This document shows, one piece after another, positions 35,317 to 44,441 of a stretch of 64,000 bases of DNA; positions within the stretch are counted from its first letter, which is position 1, and every line of letters starts with the position of its first letter. Below the pieces are notes generated by a model that was not told the origin of the DNA, did not search any database, and was given only the letters and a program-made list of their open reading frames with translations. The translations under genes were made by a program, and so were the position numbers. Source of the stretch: Pythium myriotylum (lineage: Eukaryota; Oomycota; Peronosporomycetes; Pythiales; Pythiaceae); contig JALJCQ010000033.1 of the NCBI GenBank assembly GCA_023091665.1, forward strand, positions 372,001-436,000, read 5' to 3'.

Positions 35317-36276
35317 ATGGGTCGCATTCTACAGTTTGTGCTACTGTTTGCTTGCAGTGTCGTATCGCTCGTCGCTGGACAGGGGACTGTCCGGGCTGCC
35401 AATCTTGAGAGCATAGAGCTCACACCCCTGAGCCCAGCGAGAGGTGCATCGCCCATGGTCACTCCCGCGCCAACGCCATACGTACCAGCACCGATCCCAG
35501 AGGCCACGGCAGACTCGCCCACATTTCGCAAAGTGCCGAATGTTATCTGCAACGACAAGGTCTCGCAGTCGGTCTCCTCGATCTACGACAAGAATCGCGA
35601 ACTCTTTGACGTGTGCGCCCAGGCGAGTGACTACCAGATCTTTCCATTCTCCGGAAAGCTCCCGACATCGCAGCAAATTTACGTTCTGGCCACGACAAAG
35701 GCCTGCACCGCTCTGTTCACGGCGTGTGTGCTGGCCAACTTCCCGCAGTGCGACATCAGCGAGCTCGGACTGAAGGCAGTGACTGAGACGTTGCTCAAAA
35801 TCACGGTAGACGTGGATAACGGCAAGCCTTCGCCCGACACGATGCGGTTCCACAACATGCACGTCTGGCGCCGCGATGTGAACCTTGCGCAAGCAGCTGG
35901 AGTACCCTTCGGTAATGGCTCGCAGATGTACCGAGAGTTCTCGACCAACCTGTGGACAGCGCTCACAAAGTACAATGTCCAAGTTAAGCCCGACCTGTCC
36001 ATCGTCTACAATGAGTCGGACCTCACGGCCACGATGAACGGTACGGTTCTAGCGCTCAAGCCAGCAGGCTACACCTTCCAGACTATGAGCGAGAATAGCA
36101 CTGCTGGCTCCAGCTCCTCGTCCGCCGACGGTAGCGGCGATCCCAACGACATCAAGATCGAGCCGAGCTCTAAACCCACGATACCTCAGGCCAGCGGGGC
36201 GACCAAACAGTACGTGTCGCCCACTGCGGTGCTCATCGCAGTCGCAACAATCGTGCTCGGCCACTCGACTCTATGA
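35317..36276 (+). CDS. elicitin-like protein 3, secreted, probable GPI anchor
   Basis: Single-exon, 319 aa. A signal peptide (MGRILQFVLLFACSVVSLVA) precedes a short Pro-rich linker (APTPYVPAPIPEA) and the elicitin-like domain. Cysteine spacing is C-x21-C-x29-C-x6-C-x7-C. The last two intervals sum to 14 residues between the equivalents of C56 and C71, exactly as in elicitins. C51 (LMCAS in elicitins) is Thr here and no C95 follows. The extension HVWRRDVNLAQAAGVPFG to KPDLSIVYNES is shared with genes 1 and 2. A Ser/Gly-rich stretch and a hydrophobic tail (SPTAVLIAVATIVLG) point to GPI anchoring. It is about 1 kb downstream of its closest relative. Confidence 0.9.
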   Translation: MGRILQFVLLFACSVVSLVAGQGTVRAANLESIELTPLSPARGASPMVTPAPTPYVPAPIPEATADSPTFRKVPNVICNDKVSQSVSSIYDKNRELFDVCAQASDYQIFPFSGKLPTSQQIYVLATTKACTALFTACVLANFPQCDISELGLKAVTETLLKITVDVDNGKPSPDTMRFHNMHVWRRDVNLAQAAGVPFGNGSQMYREFSTNLWTALTKYNVQVKPDLSIVYNESDLTATMNGTVLALKPAGYTFQTMSENSTAGSSSSSADGSGDPNDIKIEPSSKPTIPQASGATKQYVSPTAVLIAVATIVLGHSTL

Positions 36277-37122
36277 TTGAATAGCTTGAGATTCTACTTG
36301 TGTATATGGTATGTTGTACAAATCAAGTTACTGGTGACGATAAATGGAAACAGAGAGGAAACCATCCCTCATCCGCGGAAGCTTGTTCCCACGAACCGTC
36401 GGCAACCACTCCGATAGTGCTGCTCTTTTTCTCAAGTGTTACAGCCATGTTGAAGTCGGAACAACAATATGAGAACGTGAATCAACGCATTGTGCATTTG
36501 TTTCCTACTCTCCCACTTATTCTCCCTCCCTCAAATCAATCCAGTGACGCCAACTTGTTCGCATTCCATTCATCCTACTCGACCACAAACCACTTTTCGA
36601 GTTACCGATAGAGAAGCAGACCCTCAGGCCAAGTATTGATTCTCTCGTCACGCTCTAGCTAACCATCCGACTAGCGAACCAGCTGATCAGTCTCACGACG
36701 ACGGCGGCGGTGACGACGACAACAACGGAAGAGAAGATGAGGGACCCACCAACTATTCGCACGACGTGACACGAACAGAACGACACACACAGTACAGTAC
36801 AACACACTGGGGCACAGCGAGCTGGTGCTCGCACCCACGGCTATGAAATGCATGAAAGGCGCCTCCGATCTTTTCGCAAGGAGCATAATTCTGAGCATCT
36901 CGACCGCGCAAGCGTGAACCACCGCACCGCTCTCCGTCGTTCTTATTAACGCCAACAACGCCGACTTAGGTACATCATGCGTGCGTGCGCGCGCCCGTTG
37001 GTCTGAGTGTGTGCAGGCACAAGCACACTCCACCAGCATTATCTTCGTCTTTTCCGTCATCGCCCTATCCTGTTTTCCCTTCTTCATCTCCTGCTTTTGC
37101 TCCCGCATCTCGTGCTTCTCCA

Positions 37123-37303
37123 TCACCATTCTCTTCTGTTACTCCTCGTGTTTTGGTTCATGTGCTGGTACTTCGACTGGCGGTAGTCCCAGAAGCTCAC
37201 TTGCTTCTCTGCCACACACGAATCCCCGCAGCAGTTCTCCCCGTACCGAATTTTGATTGTGAAGCTCTAACGCGATCGCGCGCGCCGTGTTCCGTGTGGC
37301 CAT
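37123..37303 (-). CDS. candidate small two-exon gene, 46 aa (doubtful)
   Basis: Exons 37303-37247 and 37206-37123 would join in phase across a 40-nt GT-AG intron. The protein would begin MATRNTARAIALELHNQNS and continue KQVSFWDYRQSKYQHM to a stop. The aromatic, basic second half looks like a small mitochondrial-type protein, but I recognise no family. The intron is shorter than its neighbours in this window, and an unspliced 54-codon reading from the same ATG also exists. It could be chance. Confidence 0.22.
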
Positions 37304-37680
37304 GGTAGCGAGTCGAGAAAAGTGCCACGAGTGGCGTAGCTGATCGTGCGTGACCTGCCGTGGCGCATGACGAGGCCACACTGGCGACACTGCACAGCCG
37401 CAGTCGCTGGCGAGAGTCACTGTCGGGGTCGTCGTCGAGTGACGTGGCGGCGTGCGCGGCCCGAGGACGGCGAATCAGGTCTGCACGAGTGCACTCCAGT
37501 ACATACATGGCGTCGAGCGCGACGAGTGAGAGACAATCAGACAGACAAGACGGAGGAGTGGGATTCCCCGTGTGCGTGTGTGTGTGAGAGGGAAAAGCGA
37601 GTGAGGCGGAGCAAACTGACGCTTACTGTTCCATTTGGATTTCCTCTGCGAAGATACAAGCAGACAACCACGCGACGACC

Positions 37681-37815
37681 ACCGACACGGCTCCCCAAGA
37701 AAGCTCCAACTGCAGCTGCTCTTGCTCCTGCAGCTGCTGCTGTCTCTGCTGCTATTTTAATAGCGCTGGTGTTGCTGCTCCTACTGCGAGCGCTGGTGCT
37801 GCTGCTGGCATTGCC
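37681..37815. repeat. CTG/GCT-rich low-complexity tract
   Basis: Interrupted runs of CTG, GCT and TCC triplets. On the minus strand the tract would encode an Ala/Ser-rich stretch (IAAETAAAAGARAAAVGAF), but no supporting gene structure was found. Confidence 0.75.
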
Positions 37816-38818
37816 AGTAGACTGATCCATGGTGCTGGTGGTTGCGCGGAGCCAGGCCGATGGGAGCTGCGGGGCGTAGGCGTGGTGTCCTGTGGCCGAA
37901 GAAGCTCGCGTCTTGGGAGGGCAGGGAGGCAGGCTTTGTATGTTTGTGTTCGTTGGAGCTAGCTCTGGTGGAAAAATTCGAAGGCTTGATGATGGTGATT
38001 CCGTCAACCTTCCGAGGACCTTCGAGTAACCTATGAGAAAGTGCATCCACCAGTCCAACAAACTGGGCGAATGATTCGAGTAGTTGACATGGCGCACAGC
38101 CTTCTCCACGCTCATGTGTATGGGCATCTATGGGGATGTGAATGGTGAGAGCCGTAGCTGTTCATGTTCATGCGTGGCGACATACCAACCAGTAAAAATG
38201 AGATTGAAGGGAGTAAGTAGTAGTAATACAGTGAGTGATATATTTTTTTGTGTTGAAATGGGGCGTGTTAAAAAACACGCGGGTGGCTTCGGGGCGGCAG
38301 ACCCGACCCGACTAGTCTGCGCCGCTCGCTTGCCGTTAGTCCTCATGACTTGGTGGCTTGCTTGGATGCGGGGCGGGAGCAGTCGGTTTGCCACGCGCCC
38401 GGGGGGCCCAGGCCACCGCAAGAGACCCGGGTCGACTAGTCTCTGGGTGGCCAACCGGACGCGCGGTCTGCTCACACGGGATCCAGTCGAAAGTCGGCCC
38501 CGCCCGCGCGCTTGCATGCTGGGACTCTGGCGAACGAGCGAGCAAACGAGCAAACGAGTCTTCGGAAGTGAATTCCCGTCGACCCGCTCGCCCGCATCTC
38601 ACGCGCACCTACGTCGCACGAAACACAGCGGTCAGCAACTGCTTCCACACTTACTGTGGCGGACTCCGGGGAGTCTCTACGTTCGGAAACGTATCTTTCT
38701 TCTCTAAGGTGTATGGGGCATACACCACCAGAGGCCGCGAAGGCCTCCGGGATGCCAGGCATCCTTTGCATTGGCTCCTGGAGGGGAGCTGTGCGCAGGA
38801 GCCGGCAAATTAGAGAAT

Positions 38819-38848
38819 GAGGAGGAGGAGGAGGAGGAGGAGGAGGAG
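38819..38848. repeat. (GAG)10 trinucleotide repeat
   Basis: Ten uninterrupted GAG triplets in non-coding sequence. Confidence 0.97.
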
Positions 38849-40460
38849 AGGAGTGAGGGGGGCTCTCAGCTCGGGAGCTGGGACGAGGCGGAGAGTGAGG
38901 AGAGCGGCCCATGGGTACAAATGACTTGGGCAGGGTATCGGTATAGAGATTGCGAGAGTGATGTGGGACAGTGTGTCCCTGCGGTGAGTGATCTCGTTTC
39001 TTCGAAGCCAATCAGCTTTGATCAAGGTATTGCTATTTAAAGGTTCTCAAGGCTAGTCACATGCCATCGTCTTCTGGAAGTGGCCACAAGATGGACGAGC
39101 AATGCGCTGGCGGCGGGCGTGGATCGCGCGCGCGTCTCTGCTAGGCCACGAAGGCTCGCGACCCGTCAAGCCAGTGTAGAGTAATGTGGTGTTGGATGTA
39201 CGGCTGGATGGATTCTCTACTCTTCAATATACAAGTGAAAAGGCTGCGCGAATCAACTGCGGTAGCTGGTCAGTCATTGACCAACCCGCGGTGCTTTTCG
39301 TACCCTACTAAGTATTGTCCTCGTCCGCTCCACCACGTCCTGAACGGCCCATCCTGCATCAGCGTCCCATTGTGACCCGTGCACTCGTCTCTCTATCCAG
39401 GATTAACGCCTGGCGTATAGCCGTCGCCGCGTCGATTGAGCGAGAGACCTCCTAAATGTCGCTGATAAATGACGTGAAGCAAATTCATCCAGAGAAAGAT
39501 GGCCTCCTTCCACTGGATGGGTTTGGCAACTGTTCGAGTTGGTGTTTGCGCCAGTGAATATTGGACACACGTTGAGCGCCTTCGCATGCACGGTCTTCTC
39601 ATCCGGGATGGCATTCTTGATGGTGCCTTGTTGCCGCAGCAAGAGACGATAATCGTGGTGGCAAGGGTCCTCGCACAGATGCTGAAGAAGGTGAGCACGT
39701 CGTTAAGCGTGGGCAAAGTGATGCGTTTGACGATGGCGATGCTAACGACGTAGCGATCTCCGGTCGAGTCCCACCGCGATCGTTGATGCCGTTGATAACA
39801 GATATATAGGAGCCCACGGTTGCCGAGTTAGTAGAGGAGGTGGTGGTGGACAGAATGCTAGTCTCTACAGGTCTCTTCTCCGGACCAACTTCAACAAAGC
39901 TTAACTTTGTCATCATGATAACATATTCTGCAAAAGCTACAGCAAACGCAACCGACAATCACGCAATGCTGTCTTGCAGGTGGAGTTGCTGGTGTTGAGC
40001 TTACGAGCCTTTGTTCCTTCGCATGATGGTCCTAAACAGACCCCGAAGGACCATATTGGGAAGGGACACTGGACCGAAATCTCAGGTTGCTCTGGCCACT
40101 TCCTCAGGAAAGCCGGACCACCTCTCGCTAATCTAGGATTTGCATAAAAATAGTGTTCGTTTTTGAGAGAGTGTCACCCTTGATCAGTGCTTCCACACTA
40201 AGAAGGCTACATCCTGCTCATCCACACCGAGAACCCAATCTCAATGGAGACCATGTGGAGATCTGTTCATGAGCACGAACTTGTCACGTTCATGGCGCCC
40301 CATCGGGGCACCTATACTGTAGCTGTACCCAACACGGATTTAGTGGGGAGCCCGCTCTGCGCATCTGGCCCATGGCCAGCTCGTCACCGGCTGCTTTGAC
40401 GATCCGTTTAGCGGCTGGTACGACGAACGCTCTCTGCAGACGCGAAGATTCTGCCAAACC

Positions 40461-41282
40461 ATGAAGCGACGGCGGCCAAGCGTGGTCGCGCTGCTGGCGA
40501 TCGCCTCTGCCTCAGCATCGATGGCCTCCCCAGATAACTCGACCGCCGTCTCGCCTCAACCAGCGCTGAAGTACACGAGCACGAACTCACCGGCGTGCTC
40601 GGACGATCTCGCACGCTCGCTCGTTGCGCTCTACGGAGCCAACCGAAATGTCTACGAACAGTGCGTTGCGGAAGGAAAGACGTACTCGCTCTTTCCGTAC
40701 AGTGGGGTGCTCCCGACCGATGCGCAGATCATCGCGATGGTTTCATCGCTCTCCTGTCTCTATTTCTTCCAAGCGCTACTCCTCATGCCCCTTGGGCGAT
40801 ACGAGTGCAACCTTGGTGGTCTCGACCTTCGATCAACCCTCGAGACACTGCTCAAGACTTCACAAGACGTCGTTCATAAAGTCACCCCACTTACAAGCGA
40901 TCAGCTCGTCCAGTTCATGACGTGGCGCCACGCCCGCAACATCGCTCAAGAAACTGGCCAGCCTTATGATGCCCAGTCGGAGTCTGCCGCGGCGTTTGAC
41001 AAGCAAGTGGTGGACTCTGCGAAGCGATTAAGAGTCACATTGACCGATCGTCTCGTCATCCAAGTGGATGGACGAAGCATCGGCCGCACTGAAGACGACA
41101 CCGTTACGAGCGATGCCGAGATCCGATCAGTTGAGGTCGACTCGCCAGATCCAGGCTCTGTACGGGCATCCAAGGGCAACGCCACCAAACCAAGAATTAC
41201 GTCATCTACTGAACGTTCGGGGTATATGTGGACCTTGTCGGTTGCCTTTCTTGTTTTAGGCGTGCTGACGTGCATACTTTGA
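40461..41282 (+). CDS. elicitin-like protein 4, divergent member
   Basis: Single-exon, 273 aa. Signal peptide after a basic start (MKRRRPSVVALLAIASASAS). The elicitin-like domain retains four cysteines, at SPAC, YEQC, SLSC and YEC, equivalent to elicitin C3, C27, C56 and C71. The extra cysteine of the other three copies is replaced (FFQA), and C51/C95 are absent. The SYSLFPYSGVLPT-type core block and STLETLLKTSQDV are kept. The extension is recognisable but altered (MTWRHARNIAQETGQP). The hydrophobic tail (MWTLSVAFLVLGVLTCIL) again suggests GPI anchoring. No Pro/Thr-rich stalk precedes the domain. It lies 4.2 kb from the other three and ends 87 bp from the convergent UTP14 gene, so it is probably an older duplicate. 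Confidence 0.85.
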   Translation: MKRRRPSVVALLAIASASASMASPDNSTAVSPQPALKYTSTNSPACSDDLARSLVALYGANRNVYEQCVAEGKTYSLFPYSGVLPTDAQIIAMVSSLSCLYFFQALLLMPLGRYECNLGGLDLRSTLETLLKTSQDVVHKVTPLTSDQLVQFMTWRHARNIAQETGQPYDAQSESAAAFDKQVVDSAKRLRVTLTDRLVIQVDGRSIGRTEDDTVTSDAEIRSVEVDSPDPGSVRASKGNATKPRITSSTERSGYMWTLSVAFLVLGVLTCIL

Positions 41283-41369
41283 GTTTCGTGGAGCCAAATG
41301 AACGTAAATAATATGAAATGAGTATGGAATGAAAGATAGTAGTATTTTGGAAACATTACAGCGACTCCT

Positions 41370-44297
41370 CTAAAATTTCGCTTTCCGCTTCTTTGACAGC
41401 TCCTTCTTGGCTTGTTTCTTATCTTCCTTGCTAAGTTTGAGCGGGTCCAGCATTTGGCCGGCGCGCAGAATGAGCTTGGGTTTAGTGAGCGCGTTTGTAG
41501 CCGAAGGTGTGTTCCAGTCGCCTCCAAGCGGGTTTCGCATTGCCATCTCGTACTCTTCTCGAGAGGTGAAAGGATAGGGCACTTCTTGGACCGAGAACTT
41601 GGCTGCACGCTTATCTTTCTTCTCGTTAATCAACACGCGCTCCATCTTGCTATCCTTTCGACTCATCAGGACTTGCTTCTTCGTATCTTCAGCCAGCCTT
41701 TTGGCCGTTTCCTCCCGCTGTTTTTGGCGGAAAGACTTCTGCACACCTTCGCCGGCCCAGCTACCCCAGCCTGACATACCAACCAGCTTGGCAATCTCTG
41801 CCCCTTTCTTTGCCAGAGTGTCTTGAGCTGCGATATCCTCTTTCTCTTGTTGGATCTCGTTCTCACCTTCATCAGCAAAAGCAAATGCACGTCTGACGAG
41901 CTCTTCTTGAGAAAGTTTACCATCAGCAGCTCCGTGAACGTCATCAATCTTAGCCTTTTTGTTCGCTTTCTTCTTCGAGGACTCGTCAACCGGCGCTGCT
42001 GTCGGCACTGACTCAGCATTCTTCCGCTTAGAGCCAGATACCGCAGCGGCTTCGGCCTTTGCGATGTTGAGTTCGGCGCCACTCGGCTTCTCCTTGCCAA
42101 CAGACTTTGCCAGGGCTTCAATGGCATGTCCAACATCCACTCCGCCCGCACTTCCCTGCTTCTTGTTCTTCTTGCTCTTCTTCTTGCTCTTCGTAGTCGC
42201 CCCACTTAGCCAAGGATTTTCTTCCGTGAAAGTGGCAGCTACTTGGCGTGCGTCCTGAACCGCATCGGCGTCTTTATTGGTCTCAGATTTGGAACCAAGT
42301 TCCAGCGTCGCACCAGATGTGCCAACGTTGCTGACGCCAACAGCAGAGCCTGACACCCCGTCTCCAAGATCCACAGCAATGACACCGCCAGCACGAGCGG
42401 ATAGGCCCTTGTCCATGCTCACGCTGCCTGTTTGCAATGCTCCACTAGGCAATACCTTAGCCACAGCGGTCTTATCTTCTTCAGTCGGGGTGATTTCGGT
42501 CTTCTGCTTTTTGTTCTTACGCTTCGATGCCTTCTTTTTCGCATTGTCGTCTGAGCTTGAATAATCCTCGTCAGAAAGAAGTCCATCTTGCCCGTTAATT
42601 TCGAGTAAGAGCTTCTCAGCCTCGGAACGAGCCTTTTCTCGCTGCTTCTGGACGGCTCGTTGCATGAATTTCATTCCTGCAAGTCCTTTTACGTCTTTTG
42701 CTCGCTCTTCATCGTTGTCGATCTCCGTAACAAGAGCATCTGCTTTCTTTTGGAGGCGACGTTGGAGACGCGTGGCTGCATCCATGTTGCCATACTCTTC
42801 ATCATCTGATTCGTCGTCATCGCCGTCGTCGTCGCTGTTGACATTCTGCATTTTGCGTCGTAAATCTTCACCTCGTCGAAGTTGCTCCGCAATCGCGCTG
42901 CGTGTCGCGTTGTCGGCGTGGATCCCACGCTTGAGTTGGTGCTTAACCCACTTGGATGTATTCGTGTGCTTGAGCGTGAGGCGCTCCTCTGCACGCTTTT
43001 CAGCCAACTCTTCGTCGAGTTGCTTTGCCATCTCTGGGTCGAGTTCGCGCAGCTGTGCGCGCTGCTTGTCTTGCTCCTTTTTGTTTTGGTTGTTGCGGAT
43101 CTTGTGGTATAGCTTGCTCTTGATCTTCTTCACTCGCTTTGATTTCTGTTCTTCGTAAAACATTAGGGCACGCATTTTAGATAGTTCTTTCTGGCGCTGC
43201 ATAACCTCCTCTGTTGACACCTTCTTCTGGATTAGTTCGTCATGTTCCTCTTTGGCGATCGTGCGGTCACTCAAACCACCAGCTTTGAGGAGTGCCTCCA
43301 CATCCTTTTCGAGCGAGGTTTCAGCACTGAATTTGCTAGCCAAGCCTGCGGCTGTGAGGTTTTCCATTTTAGGGATCTGTTCTCGAAAGTCCATCGTCTC
43401 TTTTTGGCGATTGCGACGCACGACTGGTTGAAATAGGTCAACTTCTTCCTTCTTCTGTTCGTACGCGATCTTTCGTGCTGCACGTTCTTCCAGCACCGGC
43501 GCGACTGCCGCAGTCAGTGGTCCACTTGACTCTGTGTCAGCCTCAAGTTCACGAATCTGCTTCTTGACTTTGCTGCTTGTACCAACGTGCGAGGAATCGT
43601 CATCATTGCCAGCTCCGAGCAAGCTCGAAAACGTCAGTTCACCTTCTTCGTCTTGACCATTCGCAGTTCTGGCTGAGATTGTGATTTCCGTTATCTCCTG
43701 AAGCTTCTTTTTCTTCTTCGCCGGCACGAGTGTATCCACGAGCGATAGCAGGTTCTGCGATTTCGCCTTGGTCGTCTCCTCATCATCCTCGTCGTCGTCT
43801 TCATCAAACACGCCGTCCTCCTCCTCGTCATCAACGTCCTGTGTGGTAGACAAACGCGACGCAGGCGCCGTGCCAAGCATGTCCGAAAGCAGGTTTCCGC
43901 CTTGGCCTTCGTCCTCGTCTTCGTCCTCCTCGGGAGCAGTGTCATCACTGTCGCTGCCCGCGGCCTTGCTTTTGACCGCCTTCTTGTTGAAGAACATGCC
44001 GAACTGTTCCTCGTCGTCCGAGTTAAACGCCTCGTCCTCGCTGATCTCCGAGTCGTGCTCAAATGTCTCGGGTTGCTCGTACTCGTAGACCCCGTCGATG
44101 TCCATCGTGGCGTTCCGACGCGCCTCCTTGGCGTCATGCTCGGCCTCGTCGTCGTCCGAGTAGACGTCGCGCTGCACGCTCTTGGTGGCCGCGGCCTTGG
44201 CCTTCCCCTGGCGGCCCTTGGCCCGCGTCTTGCCGCTCGCTGGCTTCTTCTTGCCGCCCGCCATTGCTTGCGTCGTGACCTTTTGATCTGCGAGCAA
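41370..44297 (-). CDS. UTP14: UTP14-like small-subunit processome component
   Basis: U3 snoRNA-associated nucleolar protein needed for 18S rRNA maturation; in yeast it activates the helicase Dhr1. Single exon, 975 aa. The first 210 residues are highly acidic with D/E runs. Family landmarks follow: REQIPKMENLTAAGLASKF, then SKWVKHQLKRGIHADNATR. Further on come LVGMSGWGSWAGEG and the C-terminal block VPYPFTSREEYEMAMRNPLG with GDWNTP. The C-terminus is Lys-rich (KKQAKKELSKKRKAKF). The start could be the first ATG or Met12 (MAGGKKK), which opens the basic family-like N-terminus. The middle is a lineage-typical low-complexity stretch with several KKK-rich motifs. Confidence 0.95.
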   Translation of the reverse strand: MLADQKVTTQAMAGGKKKPASGKTRAKGRQGKAKAAATKSVQRDVYSDDDEAEHDAKEARRNATMDIDGVYEYEQPETFEHDSEISEDEAFNSDDEEQFGMFFNKKAVKSKAAGSDSDDTAPEEDEDEDEGQGGNLLSDMLGTAPASRLSTTQDVDDEEEDGVFDEDDDEDDEETTKAKSQNLLSLVDTLVPAKKKKKLQEITEITISARTANGQDEEGELTFSSLLGAGNDDDSSHVGTSSKVKKQIRELEADTESSGPLTAAVAPVLEERAARKIAYEQKKEEVDLFQPVVRRNRQKETMDFREQIPKMENLTAAGLASKFSAETSLEKDVEALLKAGGLSDRTIAKEEHDELIQKKVSTEEVMQRQKELSKMRALMFYEEQKSKRVKKIKSKLYHKIRNNQNKKEQDKQRAQLRELDPEMAKQLDEELAEKRAEERLTLKHTNTSKWVKHQLKRGIHADNATRSAIAEQLRRGEDLRRKMQNVNSDDDGDDDESDDEEYGNMDAATRLQRRLQKKADALVTEIDNDEERAKDVKGLAGMKFMQRAVQKQREKARSEAEKLLLEINGQDGLLSDEDYSSSDDNAKKKASKRKNKKQKTEITPTEEDKTAVAKVLPSGALQTGSVSMDKGLSARAGGVIAVDLGDGVSGSAVGVSNVGTSGATLELGSKSETNKDADAVQDARQVAATFTEENPWLSGATTKSKKKSKKNKKQGSAGGVDVGHAIEALAKSVGKEKPSGAELNIAKAEAAAVSGSKRKNAESVPTAAPVDESSKKKANKKAKIDDVHGAADGKLSQEELVRRAFAFADEGENEIQQEKEDIAAQDTLAKKGAEIAKLVGMSGWGSWAGEGVQKSFRQKQREETAKRLAEDTKKQVLMSRKDSKMERVLINEKKDKRAAKFSVQEVPYPFTSREEYEMAMRNPLGGDWNTPSATNALTKPKLILRAGQMLDPLKLSKEDKKQAKKELSKKRKAKF

Positions 44298-44441
44298 GTT
44301 TGGTTGGCTGCGTCACGAGTGCGTCCTACTCAAACCGGTTACGGTTTTAAGGAGGAGAGGGTTACCCATCAATTTGAATGACATGGATAGTGACATCGTC
44401 ATGCAGCCAATAATACTATTGGCAGCTGACAATTATTGTGG

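Larger units (their letters stand above)
36277..40460. other. 4.2 kb gene-poor interval inside the elicitin-like cluster
   Basis: No confident gene. It holds trinucleotide-rich tracts and many short open frames. Overlapping minus-strand frames at 39393-39958 include stretches with protein-like texture (KPIQWKEAIFLWMNLLHVIY in one frame, GTIKNAIPDEKTVHAKALNV in another) but no consistent gene model. They may be decayed coding sequence. A possible 46-codon spliced gene at 37123-37303 is listed separately. No transposase or terminal repeats were recognised. Confidence 0.5.

Noticed and set aside
38140..38720. Several overlapping open frames on both strands
   Set aside because: No splice logic, domains or codon texture supporting a real gene.
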